From Promicromonosporaceae bacterium (GTDB lineage Bacteria; Actinomycetota; Actinomycetes; Actinomycetales; Cellulomonadaceae): a stretch of 64,000 bases of DNA. The translations under genes were made by a program, and so were the position numbers. This document shows positions 10,115 to 19,156 of this stretch, piece by piece. A model generated the notes under the pieces. That model was given only the letters and a program-made list of their open reading frames with translations, made no database searches and was not told the DNA's origin. Where the stretch lies: NCBI GenBank assembly GCA_009783295.1, contig WRHK01000010.1:17793-81792 (forward strand). Direction: 5' to 3'. Every line of letters starts with the position of its first letter. Position 1 is the first letter of the stretch.

Positions 10115-10186
10115 GGCGCAAGCCTATGGCTCCGCGCCACAGATGCTGACGCGACGTGTGTCACAGCCTGAACCTAGGTTGGGTCC

Positions 10187-11050
10187 ATGAGGATCGGGCT
10201 GGTGGGTTCGTACGGTTCGCCGCGCCAGATGGTGGCGCTCGCACGTGAGGCGGAGCAGCACGGCTGGGACGGTTTCTTCACGTGGGACGGCGTCAGCCTG
10301 GACGAGCCAGGCATGGACACGGTCCCCACCTACGACCCGTTCTCCATCCTCGCCGCGGTCGCGACCGTCACCGAGCGCCTGACGCTCGGCGCGATGGTGT
10401 TCGCTCCCCCGCGCCACCGCCCGTGGGAGCTCGCCCAGCGCGCGCTCACGGTCGACCATCTGTCCGGCGGCCGCCTGGTGCTCCCGGTGGGCGTCGGCGT
10501 CCCGGTGGACCGCGCGTTCACGTCGGTCCACGGCCAGCCGACGGCGCTGCGTGACCGCGCTGAGCTGCTCGACGACGTGCTCGGCTGGCTCGAGCGCGCG
10601 TGGTCCGGCGAGGAGTTCTCCTACGAGGGCGAGCACGTGTCCACGGGCCCGTTCCGCTTCCCGGAGCGCCCGGTCAACGGCCACATCCCCGTGTGGCCGG
10701 TCGCGGTGTGGGACGCCGCGAGGCCGCCGCTGCGCTCGCTGCGCCGCGCGCTGCGCTGGGACGGCGTGGTGCCGCAGGTGCGCGCGGCGAACCCGGAGGA
10801 GGCCGAGGCCGGCCCCGAGCACATCGCGCAGCTGGTCGCCTGGCTCGCGTCACACCGCGCCCCGGAGGCCGCCCCGCTCGAGGTGGTGATCCAGGGCCGC
10901 CTGTCCCCCGACGACGGCGAGGCGCGCGAGCAGCTCGCCGCCGCGGCACAGGCGGGCGCGACGTGGTGGGTCGAGAGCTGGTGGGACCCGGCGACGGTAA
11001 CGGCGGAGCACCTGCTCACACTGGCCCGACGCAGGCTCCCCAGGCCGTGA
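10187..11050 (+). CDS. LLM-class flavin-dependent oxidoreductase
   Basis: MRIGLVGSYGSPRQMVALAREAEQHGWDGFFTWDG...TLGAMVFAPPRHRPWELAQRALTVDHLSGGRLVLPVGVG. Confidence 0.9.
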   Translation: MRIGLVGSYGSPRQMVALAREAEQHGWDGFFTWDGVSLDEPGMDTVPTYDPFSILAAVATVTERLTLGAMVFAPPRHRPWELAQRALTVDHLSGGRLVLPVGVGVPVDRAFTSVHGQPTALRDRAELLDDVLGWLERAWSGEEFSYEGEHVSTGPFRFPERPVNGHIPVWPVAVWDAARPPLRSLRRALRWDGVVPQVRAANPEEAEAGPEHIAQLVAWLASHRAPEAAPLEVVIQGRLSPDDGEAREQLAAAAQAGATWWVESWWDPATVTAEHLLTLARRRLPRP

Positions 11051-11068
11051 GAGGCGGCAGCGAAAAGC

Positions 11069-11140
11069 GGCCGGGTCGAGGCTCCGTGCTCGGGTCGAGG
11101 GCTTGAACCCTCGACCCGATCCGGAAACCTCGACCCGGCC
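11069..11140. repeat. Four-arm palindromic intergenic repeat, copy 1
   Basis: Outer arms GGCCGGGTCGAGG (11069-11081)/CCTCGACCCGGCC (11128-11140); inner arms CGGGTCGAGGG (11091-11101)/CCCTCGACCCG (11108-11118). Confidence 0.9.
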
Positions 11141-11158
11141 GCCGCCGTCAGGCAACCG

Positions 11159-11800
11159 TCAGGCGTCGACCGGGCGTGCCGGCTCGATCGGCACGGTCGG
11201 CAGGTGCTTCGCCGGCAGGGTCTTGGGGCGCCACGCCTCGCGCTTCGCCTCGAACTCCGTGATGGCCCCCTCGTTCTGGAGGGTCAGGCCGATGTCGTCG
11301 AGGCCCTCCATGAGGCGCCAGCGGGTGTAGTCGTCGATCTGGAACGGCACGGTGATGTCGTCCGCGTGCACGGTGCGGTTCTCGAGGTCGACGGTCACCT
11401 CGGTGCCTGGCTTGGTCTCGAGGATCTTCCACAGGAGCTCGATGTCCTCCTGCGCGACGACGCCCGCGACGAGGCCCTGCTTGCCCGAGTTGCCGCGGAA
11501 GATGTCCGCGAAGCGCGAGGCGAGCACCACCTTGAAGCCGTAGTCCTTGAGCGCCCAGACGGCGTGCTCACGCGACGAGCCGGTGCCGAAGTCCGGGCCC
11601 GCGACCAGCACGGAACCGGTCTTGTACGCGTCCTGGTTCAGCACGAACGACGCGTCGCCGCGCCACGCGGCGAACAGCGCGTCCTCGAAGCCCGTGCGGG
11701 TGATCCGCTTGAGGTAGACGGCGGGGATGATCTGGTCGGTGTCGACGTTGCTGCGGCGCAGCGGCACCCCGACGCCGGTGTGGACGGTGAACTTCTCCAT
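11159..11800 (-). CDS. leuD: 3-isopropylmalate dehydratase small subunit
   Basis: [32 protein letters not shown]...[17 protein letters not shown]. Confidence 0.97.
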   Translation of the reverse strand: MEKFTVHTGVGVPLRRSNVDTDQIIPAVYLKRITRTGFEDALFAAWRGDASFVLNQDAYKTGSVLVAGPDFGTGSSREHAVWALKDYGFKVVLASRFADIFRGNSGKQGLVAGVVAQEDIELLWKILETKPGTEVTVDLENRTVHADDITVPFQIDDYTRWRLMEGLDDIGLTLQNEGAITEFEAKREAWRPKTLPAKHLPTVPIEPARPVDA

Positions 11801-11817
11801 GAGTCTCTGCTTCCGGG

Positions 11818-13299
11818 TCAGACGAGCGAGGGGGCGGCGAGCGGGGCGAGCGGCGTGCCGTCGAACGTCGTCAGGTCGACGTCGCCGGGCAGGTCGAGGT
11901 CGCTCAGCGAGGACAGCGTGCCGCGCACGGCCGTGGCCGCCGCGACGAGCGGCGACACCAGGTGGGTGCGGCCGCCCTTGCCCTGGCGCCCCTCGAAGTT
12001 GCGGTTCGACGTCGACGCCGAGCGCTCCCCCGGCGCGAGCTGGTCGGGGTTCATGCCCAGGCACATCGAGCAGCCGGCGTTGCGCCACTCCGCACCGAAG
12101 TCGAGGAAGATCTTGTCGAGGCCCTCGGCCTCGGCCTGCAGGCGCACGCGCGCCGACGCCGGCACCACGAGCACGCGGACCGACTCGGCCTTCTTGCGGC
12201 CGTTGAGCACCTTGGCGACCGAGCGCAGGTCCTCGATGCGGCCGTTGGTGCACGAGCCGATGAACACCGTGTCCACCTTGACGTCGCGCAGCGGCACGCC
12301 GGGCTCCAGGCCCATGTACTCGAGGGCGCGCTCGGCGGCGACGCGCTCGTTGGCGTCCGCGATCTCGGACGGCACGGGCACGTTGGCCGACAGGGGCAGG
12401 CCCTGGCCGGGGTTGGTGCCCCAGGTGACGAAGGGCTCGAGGTCGGCGGCGTGGAGCACGACCTCGGCGTCGAACGTGGCGTCGTCGTCGGACTTGAGCG
12501 TGGACCAGTACTCGACGGCGGCGTCCCAGTCGGCGCCCTCGGGGGCGTGCGGGCGGCCCTTGAGGTACTCGAACGTGGTCTCGTCCGGCGCGATCATGCC
12601 GGCGCGGGCGCCGGCCTCGATCGACATGTTGCAGATGGTCATCCGGGCCTCCATGGAGAGCTTCCGGATGGCCTCGCCGCGGTACTCGAGCACGTAGCCC
12701 TGGCCACCGCCGGTGCCGATCTTGGCGATGATCGCCAGGATGATGTCCTTCGACGTCGTGCCCGGGGGCAGGTCGCCGTCGACCGTGATGGCCATGGTCT
12801 TGAACGGCTGCAGCGGCAGCGTCTGCGTGGCGAGCACGTGCTCGACCTCGGAGGTGCCGATGCCGAACGCGAGGCCGCCGAAGGCGCCGTGCGTCGACGT
12901 GTGCGAGTCGCCGCAGACGACGGTGAGGCCCGGCATGGTCAGGCCGAGCTGCGGTCCCACCTGGTGGACGATGCCCTGGTCGGAGTCGCCCAGCGAGTGG
13001 ATGCGGACGCCGAACTCCTTGGCGTTCTTGCGCAGCTGGTCGATCTGCGTGCGGCTGGTGAGGTCCGCGATCGGCAGGTCGATGTCGAGCGTCGGGGTGT
13101 TGTGGTCCTCGGTGGCGATCGTCAGGTCCGGACGGCGGACGGGACGGCCGGCCAGACGGAGGCCCTCGAATGCCTGCGGGCTCGTGACCTCGTGAAGGAG
13201 GTGCAGGTCGATGTAGAGGAGGTCCGGCTCTCCGTTCGAGCCGTGGCGCACGAGGTGTGCGTCCCAGACCTTCTCTGCCAGGGTGCCGGCCATACTCAC
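11818..13299 (-). CDS. leuC: 3-isopropylmalate dehydratase large subunit
   Basis: [14 protein letters not shown]...[33 protein letters not shown]...[12 protein letters not shown]. Confidence 0.97.
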   Translation of the reverse strand: MSMAGTLAEKVWDAHLVRHGSNGEPDLLYIDLHLLHEVTSPQAFEGLRLAGRPVRRPDLTIATEDHNTPTLDIDLPIADLTSRTQIDQLRKNAKEFGVRIHSLGDSDQGIVHQVGPQLGLTMPGLTVVCGDSHTSTHGAFGGLAFGIGTSEVEHVLATQTLPLQPFKTMAITVDGDLPPGTTSKDIILAIIAKIGTGGGQGYVLEYRGEAIRKLSMEARMTICNMSIEAGARAGMIAPDETTFEYLKGRPHAPEGADWDAAVEYWSTLKSDDDATFDAEVVLHAADLEPFVTWGTNPGQGLPLSANVPVPSEIADANERVAAERALEYMGLEPGVPLRDVKVDTVFIGSCTNGRIEDLRSVAKVLNGRKKAESVRVLVVPASARVRLQAEAEGLDKIFLDFGAEWRNAGCSMCLGMNPDQLAPGERSASTSNRNFEGRQGKGGRTHLVSPLVAAATAVRGTLSSLSDLDLPGDVDLTTFDGTPLAPLAAPSLV

Positions 13300-13343
13300 G
13301 ATCCCTTCTTGGGCCCCGTCCTCGGGGCTCGGTTACCTCGAAC

Positions 13344-13370
13344 TTGCAATCTCACGTGCCGAGACGGCAA
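13344..13370. promoter_or_regulatory. Gapped palindrome in the leuC/iclR divergent promoter region
   Basis: TTGC-aa-TCTC-acgtgcc-GAGA-cg-GCAA, perfect at all eight paired positions. Confidence 0.65.
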
Positions 13371-13379
13371 TATCGCCCT

Positions 13380-14099
13380 ATGGACGATACTAGCGGAGTC
13401 GGCGTACTTGACAAGGCCGCGTCCGTGCTCGGCGCTCTGGAGTCGGGTCCGGCAACTTTGGCCCAGCTCGTGGGCTCCACCGGCCTCGCACGGCCGACCG
13501 CCCACCGCCTCGCCGTGGCGCTCGAGCACCACCGTCTCGTAGCCCGGGACATGCAGGGCAGGTTCATCCTCGGACCGCGCCTCAACGAGCTTGCCACGGC
13601 CGCCGGCGAGGACCGCCTCCTCGCGGCCGCAAACCCCGTGCTGATCGCCCTGCGCGACCACACCGGGGAGAGCGCGCAGCTGTACCGCCGCCAGGGCGAC
13701 CACCGCGTGTGCGTCGCCGCCGCCGAGCGGCCCGTCGGCCTGCGCGACTCGATCCCGGTCGGCGCCACGCTCACGATGCACGCCGGCTCGGCCGCCCAGA
13801 TCCTGCTCGCCTGGGAGGAGCCCGACCGCCTGCACCGCGGCCTTCGCGACGCCGTCTTCACGGCCACGATCCTGTCCGGCGTGCGCCGGCGCGGGTGGGC
13901 GCAGTCCGTCTCGGAGCGGGAGCTCGGCGTCGCTTCGGTCTCGGCCCCCGTCCGCGGGCCGTCCGGGAAGGTCGTCGCCGCCGTGTCGGTGTCGGGCCCG
14001 GTGGAGCGCCTCACGCGCCAGCCCGGCCGCCTGCACTCCGCGGCCGTCGTCGCCGCCGCCAACCGGCTCACCGAGGTGCTGCGGCGCGCCGGGGAATGA
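13380..14099 (+). CDS. ndgR: IclR-family regulator divergent from leuCD (NdgR/LtbR-type)
   Basis: MDDTSGVGVLDKAASVLGALESGPATLAQLVGSTGLARPTAHRLAVALEHHRLV; conserved position opposite leuCD. Confidence 0.9.
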   Translation: MDDTSGVGVLDKAASVLGALESGPATLAQLVGSTGLARPTAHRLAVALEHHRLVARDMQGRFILGPRLNELATAAGEDRLLAAANPVLIALRDHTGESAQLYRRQGDHRVCVAAAERPVGLRDSIPVGATLTMHAGSAAQILLAWEEPDRLHRGLRDAVFTATILSGVRRRGWAQSVSERELGVASVSAPVRGPSGKVVAAVSVSGPVERLTRQPGRLHSAAVVAAANRLTEVLRRAGE

Positions 14100-14181
14100 T
14101 CCCGGCGTTGTCCCCGCAGGTCACTACGCTGCGGGGACAGGTGCGACCGTCGCGCCGTTACCGACCTGCGTGAGGACCCGG

Positions 14182-14349
14182 ATGCCTGCCAAGGTGAAGA
14201 CCGCTTTCGTCTGGCTCGTCGTGATCTTCCTGGTCTATGCGATCGTCCAGAGCCCAGACCGGGCGGCCGAGATCGTCAAGGCGCTCGCCGACGTCATCGT
14301 CAACGCCTTCACGAGCATCGGCCAGTTCTTCGGCAACCTGCTGAGCTGA
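14182..14349 (+). CDS. Small single-TM protein (55 aa)
   Basis: MPAKVKTAFVWLVVIFLVYAIVQSPDRAAEIVKALADVIVNAFTSIGQFFGNLLS; SD-like GTGAGGACC upstream; 4 nt before the next CDS. Confidence 0.7.
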   Translation: MPAKVKTAFVWLVVIFLVYAIVQSPDRAAEIVKALADVIVNAFTSIGQFFGNLLS

Positions 14350-14353
14350 CGCC

Positions 14354-15139
14354 GTGCTGCCCGAGCCGCGCCCGAGCGTCCGAGGCAACCACGACCTGAG
14401 CCGCTACATCCTGCCTACGGAGCGGGTCGTGGTGGCCACGCGCCGCCACCGTGCTGCGCTGCTCGAGCCTGCCGTGACGGCCGTCCTCGTGTTCCTCCTG
14501 ATCGGCGCGATCGTCGCCGTCGTCCCGGCGTCCGCGAAGGACGCCGCGGGCTGGCTCTGGGTGCTCTGGGTCGCCGCGCTCGTGCGGTTCCTGTTCCGGT
14601 GGGTCGAGTGGCGTCACGAGTGGTTCGTGTCCACCGACAAGCGGCTGCTGCTGCTGTACGGCCTGGTGATCCACAAGGTCGCGATGATGCCCCTCACCAA
14701 GGTGACCGACATGGGCTACACGCGCACGCCCCTGGGGCAGCTGCTCGGCTACGGCCGGTTCGTCATGGAGTCGGCGGGGCAGGACCAGGCGCTGCGGCAG
14801 ATCGACTACGTGCCGAGCCCCGACGAGACGTACCGCACGCTCTGCGCGGAGATCTTCCGCGCCCCCACCGGCGCCCGCCCACCGGCGCCCGAGGGCCCGC
14901 AGGCTCCCGGCGAGGTCGCCCCGGTCCCCGGCGGCCCGACGCGCCCGCCGGTCGTCATCGTGCCGGGCCGCGCAGGCACTCCGGAGCACCTGCCCTCGAC
15001 GCAGCCGATCCCCGTGGCCGGGTCGAAGCCGGCGCCCGTCCCCGTGGCGCCCGCCCCCGTGCCTGTGGAGCCCGCGACGCCGCCCTGGAAGCCGACGGAG
15101 TGGGTGCGGCCCGCTCCGTACGACCCGCACCCGCACTGA
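14354..15139 (+). CDS. PH-domain (bPH2/YdbS-like) membrane protein
   Basis: Two TM segments followed by W...EWFVSTDKRLLLLYGLVIHKVAMMPLTKVTDMGYTRTPLGQLLGYGRFVMESAGQDQALRQIDYVPSPDETYRTL. Confidence 0.82.
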   Translation: MLPEPRPSVRGNHDLSRYILPTERVVVATRRHRAALLEPAVTAVLVFLLIGAIVAVVPASAKDAAGWLWVLWVAALVRFLFRWVEWRHEWFVSTDKRLLLLYGLVIHKVAMMPLTKVTDMGYTRTPLGQLLGYGRFVMESAGQDQALRQIDYVPSPDETYRTLCAEIFRAPTGARPPAPEGPQAPGEVAPVPGGPTRPPVVIVPGRAGTPEHLPSTQPIPVAGSKPAPVPVAPAPVPVEPATPPWKPTEWVRPAPYDPHPH

Positions 15140-15158
15140 GGCTGCCCCGGGAACGACA

Positions 15159-15186
15159 AAGGCCCGGTCCTGATGGACCGGGCCTT
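15159..15186. terminator. Bidirectional terminator-like hairpin
   Basis: AAGGCCCGGTCC-tgat-GGACCGGGCCTT, 12-bp perfect stem. Confidence 0.85.
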
Positions 15187-15194
15187 CTGCGATG

Positions 15195-15267
15195 TACCCC
15201 CAGCGGGATTTGAACCCGCGTTACCGCCGTGAGAGGGCGGCGTCCTAGGCCGCTAGACGATGGGGGC
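15195..15267 (-). tRNA. tRNA-Glu (CTC)
   Basis: Reverse complement GCCCCCATCGTCTAGCGGCCTAGGACGCCGCCCTCTCACGGCGGTAACGCGGGTTCAAATCCCGCTGGGGGTA; cloverleaf arms pair; anticodon CTC. Confidence 0.96.
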
Positions 15268-15298
15268 CTGTGACTTCCGTTCATGATGGAACGGTGCG

Positions 15299-15371
15299 TA
15301 CCCCCAGCGGGATTTGAACCCGCGTTACCGCCGTGAGAGGGCGGCGTCCTAGGCCGCTAGACGATGGGGGC
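15299..15371 (-). tRNA. tRNA-Glu (CTC), second identical copy
   Basis: Same 73-nt sequence as 15195-15267. Confidence 0.96.
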
Positions 15372-15390
15372 CGGGACTTGCTGTGCTGCG

Positions 15391-15462
15391 CTGGGGTACC
15401 AGGACTCGAACCTAGACTAAGTGAACCAGAATCACTCGTGCTGCCAATTACACCATACCCCA
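15391..15462 (-). tRNA. tRNA-Gln (CTG)
   Basis: Reverse complement TGGGGTATGGTGTAATTGGCAGCACGAGTGATTCTGGTTCACTTAGTCTAGGTTCGAGTCCTGGTACCCCAG; anticodon CTG. Confidence 0.96.
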
Positions 15463-15590
15463 TGGTGGTATCAGCCCCGGTGGTTTCCCTCAGGGCCAAC
15501 AGCCGAGAACACTACCCGACGCACGGCCGGTCCACCAAAACGGCCGAGGGGTGTCCTGTGTCACGCCCGGCGACCGGGCAGGATCGGACC

Positions 15591-16346
15591 ATGACCACGC
15601 CTGACCCGCACGATCACGCCACCCGCGCCGCCTCGTTCTCGCACGGCGCCGACGTCTACGCGGCCGTCCGGCCCACCTACCCGGACCCCGTCGTCGCGTA
15701 CCTGGTGCCGCCCGGCGCTCGCCGGGTGCTCGACCTCGGCGCCGGCACCGGCAAGCTCACGTCGTCGCTGGTCGCGCAGGGTCTGGACGTCGTCGCCGTC
15801 GACCCGTCGGAGCCCATGCTCGAGCAGCTGCGGGCCGCGCTCCCCGGGGTCGAGGCGCACGTCGGCACCGCCGAGAGCATCCCCCTGCCGGACGGGTCCG
15901 TGGACGCCGTCGTCGTCGGGCAGGCGTGGCACTGGTTCGACCATGCGGCAGCATCCGCCGAGATCGCGCGCGTGCTGCGCCACGGCGGCACGCTCGGCGT
16001 CGTGTGGAACGACCGCGACACGTCCGAGGACTGGGTCGCGCGGTTCGGCGAGATCCTGCACCGCGGCGACCGCCTCGAGCCGGTTGCCGACCACGTCACC
16101 CCCGTGCTCGGCCCGATCTACGACGACGTCGAGGAGGCGAGCTTCCGCTGGGCGGACGAGATCGCGACGGCGTCGCTGCGGCCCCTCGCCGGTTCCCGCA
16201 GCTTCCTGCTCACGCTGCCCGCGCAGGACCGCGACGCGCTCCTGGCGGCCGTCGACGAGCTCGTCGCCACCCACCCCGACCTCGCCGGCCGCGAGCGCGT
16301 CGCGCTGCCCTACGTCACGCACGCCTACCGCGCGCGGCTGCGCTGA
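15591..16346 (+). CDS. Class I SAM-dependent methyltransferase
   Basis: VLDLGAGTGKLTSSLVAQGLDVVAVDPSEPMLEQL. Confidence 0.9.
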   Translation: MTTPDPHDHATRAASFSHGADVYAAVRPTYPDPVVAYLVPPGARRVLDLGAGTGKLTSSLVAQGLDVVAVDPSEPMLEQLRAALPGVEAHVGTAESIPLPDGSVDAVVVGQAWHWFDHAAASAEIARVLRHGGTLGVVWNDRDTSEDWVARFGEILHRGDRLEPVADHVTPVLGPIYDDVEEASFRWADEIATASLRPLAGSRSFLLTLPAQDRDALLAAVDELVATHPDLAGRERVALPYVTHAYRARLR

Positions 16347-17269
16347 CCCGCGGTCGCGACCGCGGCGAGGCGTCGGGCCGACCCCGACAGGCTGGCGCCG
16401 TCCTTCCACACCATCCGGAGGCGGCGGCCCAGGTCGATCCCCTCGACCGGCACGCGGATCAGCGTGCCGCGCTCGACGGCGTCGGCCACGCTGAGCGCCG
16501 AGACCACGGTGACCGCTCCCCCGTGCACGACGGCGGACGTCAGCGCGACCGTGGAGCCCAGCGTGGGCAGGTGCGGGGGCAGCGCCTCGCCGACGCGCGC
16601 CAGGGCGGCCTCGAGGACGTCGCGGGTGCCCGACCCGGCCTCGCGGATCACCAGGCGCGCGCCGAGCAGCTCCGGCACGCCGACGGACCGCCTCCGGGCC
16701 CAGGGGTGACCGGGCGCGACGACGGCGACGAGCTCGTCGTCGGCCACCGTGCGGCTGCGCAGGCCGCGGCGCACGCCTGAGCTCTCGACGAAGCCCAGGT
16801 CGGCCTCGCCGGACAGCACCAGGTCCATGACCTCGCGGGAGTTGCGCACGGCCAGCTCGACGTCCGGCGAGGCGCCCCGAGCGGGCGACGCAGCGAGCTG
16901 GGCGAGCCAGCGCGGCGCCAGGTGCTCGGCCACCGTGAGGCTCGCGGCGACGCGCAGGCGTTCGTGCGCGGTGGTGCGCAGGGACGCCGTCGCGTCCTCG
17001 AAGCGTGTCGAGGCGTCGACGACGTCGGCCGCCCACGCCGCCACCACGCGGCCCGTCTCGGTCAGCGACGTGCCGCGGGACGAGCGGGCGAGCAGGTCCA
17101 GGCCCAGGCGTCGCTCCAGCGCGCGCAGGCCCGCCGACGCCGTCGGCTGCGCGACTCCGAGCGTGCGGGCCGCGGCGCTGATCGACCCGTGCTCGTCCAG
17201 GGCGACCAGCAGCTCGAGCAGCGCGAGCGTGGTGCGCTCCCCGCGCCGGACGCCTGACGGGTCGGTCAT
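16325..17269 (-). CDS. LysR-family transcriptional regulator
   Basis: LALLELLVALDEHGSISAAARTLGVAQPTASAGLRALERRLGLDLLARSSRGTSLTETG. Confidence 0.93.
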   Translation of the reverse strand: MTDPSGVRRGERTTLALLELLVALDEHGSISAAARTLGVAQPTASAGLRALERRLGLDLLARSSRGTSLTETGRVVAAWAADVVDASTRFEDATASLRTTAHERLRVAASLTVAEHLAPRWLAQLAASPARGASPDVELAVRNSREVMDLVLSGEADLGFVESSGVRRGLRSRTVADDELVAVVAPGHPWARRRSVGVPELLGARLVIREAGSGTRDVLEAALARVGEALPPHLPTLGSTVALTSAVVHGGAVTVVSALSVADAVERGTLIRVPVEGIDLGRRLRMVWKDGASLSGSARRLAAVATAGQRSRAR

Positions 17270-17283
17270 AGAGTCACTCTATG
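17267..17283. promoter_or_regulatory. LysR-type T-N11-A palindrome over the regulator start codon
   Basis: CATAGAGT-c-ACTCTATG perfect palindrome. Confidence 0.75.
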
Positions 17284-17339
17284 GTTCCATCCGGGACTCG
17301 GCCTGGTGCGCGGCGCTCGCCGCACGTCACGCTCTCCGG

Positions 17340-18386
17340 GTGACCCTTCTGCCCGGCCTCGCACTCACCGCCCTCGCGACCGCTGCGCTGCTCGCCGCGT
17401 CCCAGCTCGCGCCCGCGGTCTCGCCGCTGGTGATCGCGCTGGTGCTCGGGGCCGTGGTCGGCACGCTGGGCGGGGCGTGGGTGCGCCGGTCGCCGTCGGA
17501 GCGCGAGCCCCGGTGGGCCCGGCTCGCGCCCGGCACCACCCTGGTGGCCAAGCGCGTGCTGCGCGTCGCCGTCGTGCTGCTGGGGCTGCGGCTGTCGGTG
17601 CCCGACGTGCTGGCGCTCGGGTGGCGCGGGCTGACCGTCGTGGTGGTGACCCTCGCCGCGACCTTCTTCGGCACGCAGTGGGCCGGGCGGCGCATGGGCG
17701 TGCCGCGCGAGGCGGCGCTGCTGGTGGGCACCGGTTTCGCTGTGTGCGGTGCCGCGGCCGTCTCGGCGATGGCCGGCGTGGTCGAGCGCACGCGGCCGGC
17801 CGGCGCGAAGGCGGCGCGCGAGTCGGCCGACGCCGTCGCCGCGGCGCTCGCCCTCGTGACCGTCTACGGCACGGTCGCGGTGTTCGTGCTGCCGCCGCTC
17901 GCTCGGGCGCTCGGGCTCGACGACGCGCGCGCCGGGCTGTGGATCGGCGCCTCGGTGCAGGAGGTCGCGCAGGTGGTCGCCGCGGCGGGTGCCGTGTCGT
18001 CGGCCGCGCTCGCGACGGCCACCGTCGCCAAGCTGGCGCGCGTCGCGCTGCTCGCCCCGCTGGTGGCCGGGACGGGGGCGGTGCGCGCACGCCGCACGGC
18101 CGCCGCACGGCTGCCCGGCGCCCGGCGCACGCCGCCCGTCCCGCTGTTCGTGCTCGGGTTCCTCGCGGCCGTCGCGGTGCGGTCGCTGGGCGTGCTGCCC
18201 GACGGCGTGATCGCGGGCGCCAACACGCTCACGACGGGCCTGTTCGTGGCCGCCATGTTCGCCCTGGGGCTGGGCGTGGACGTGCCCCGGCTGCTGCGCA
18301 CGGGGCGCCGCACGCTGCTGCTCGGCGCGGTGTCGGCACTCGTGGCGACCGGCGTCTCGCTCGCCGGGGTGCTGGTGCTGGCGTGA
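17340..18386 (+). CDS. YeiH-family putative sulfate exporter
   Basis: LRVAVVLLGLRLSVPDVLALGWRGL...LLVGTGFAVCGAAAVSAMAGVV...LWIGASVQEVAQVVAAAGAVS; divergent from a LysR gene. Confidence 0.88.
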   Translation: MTLLPGLALTALATAALLAASQLAPAVSPLVIALVLGAVVGTLGGAWVRRSPSEREPRWARLAPGTTLVAKRVLRVAVVLLGLRLSVPDVLALGWRGLTVVVVTLAATFFGTQWAGRRMGVPREAALLVGTGFAVCGAAAVSAMAGVVERTRPAGAKAARESADAVAAALALVTVYGTVAVFVLPPLARALGLDDARAGLWIGASVQEVAQVVAAAGAVSSAALATATVAKLARVALLAPLVAGTGAVRARRTAAARLPGARRTPPVPLFVLGFLAAVAVRSLGVLPDGVIAGANTLTTGLFVAAMFALGLGVDVPRLLRTGRRTLLLGAVSALVATGVSLAGVLVLA

Positions 18387-18393
18387 GCCCGCT

Positions 18394-19149
18394 CTAGAGG
18401 CCCAGCGCCTCCGGGAGGGCCTCGAGGCCGGCGATGCGGCGGGTGCGCGGGCCCTCGGCGAACGTGTTCGCGTGCACACCGTCGCGGCGCGTTCCCGGGC
18501 GGTCCAGCCAGATGCCGATGAGGCCGGCCTCGGCGGCCGCGCGCGCGTCGACGTCGGGCTCGTCGCCCACGTAGGCCGTGCGCGCCGGGTCGGTGCCCAG
18601 GCGGCGGCAGCCCTCGAGGAACACCTCCGGGCGGGGCTTCCCGTAGCCCAGCGTGTCGACACCCACGAGCACCGGCAGGCCCTCGACCTGGGCCGCGGCG
18701 AGCTTCGACTCCTGGAGCGCCACCCGGGCGTTCGTCACCACGCCGACGGGGATGCCCGCCTCGCGCAGCAGCTTGAGCGCGGGCGCGACGTCGTCGAACG
18801 CGCGCCACGCCCGCTCGAACGCACCCCAGAACACCTCGACCCAGGCCGGGTAGGACGCCTCGTCGACGGGCGGGCCGCCGAACGCCGCGTGGAGCTCGTC
18901 GGCGCGCAGGCGGCGCTGCTCGTCGAAGCCGAGCTCGCCGCGCGTGTAGGCGCGGTAGTGCCCGCGAGGGTCGCTGCGCCACAGCGCGAGCATCTCGGGC
19001 TCGCGTCCTGCGGGGACGTCCGGCATGAAGGCGCAGCGCACTGCGGCGACCGCCTCGCCGAAGCCGCCGGCGGTGTCGACCACCGTGTCGTCGACGTCGA
19101 ACAGGACGCCGTCGACGCGCCTCGGATCCGTCATCGTGGGCTCCGCCAT
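18394..19149 (-). CDS. HAD-superfamily hydrolase
   Basis: VDGVLFDVDDTVVDT...GVVTNA...YVGDEPDVDARAAAEAGLIGIWLDRPG. Confidence 0.92.
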   Translation of the reverse strand: MAEPTMTDPRRVDGVLFDVDDTVVDTAGGFGEAVAAVRCAFMPDVPAGREPEMLALWRSDPRGHYRAYTRGELGFDEQRRLRADELHAAFGGPPVDEASYPAWVEVFWGAFERAWRAFDDVAPALKLLREAGIPVGVVTNARVALQESKLAAAQVEGLPVLVGVDTLGYGKPRPEVFLEGCRRLGTDPARTAYVGDEPDVDARAAAEAGLIGIWLDRPGTRRDGVHANTFAEGPRTRRIAGLEALPEALGL

Positions 19150-19156
19150 CCGGAGC

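Noticed and set aside
11091-11140. Possible CRISPR or simple rho-independent terminator
   Set aside because: No regular repeat-spacer array and no U-run; the same four-arm layout recurs at two other intergenic sites, so treated as a dispersed repeat
15195-15371. tRNA cluster as an integration site for a mobile element
   Set aside because: No integrase, no partial tRNA duplication outside the two full genes, and flanking genes look ordinary
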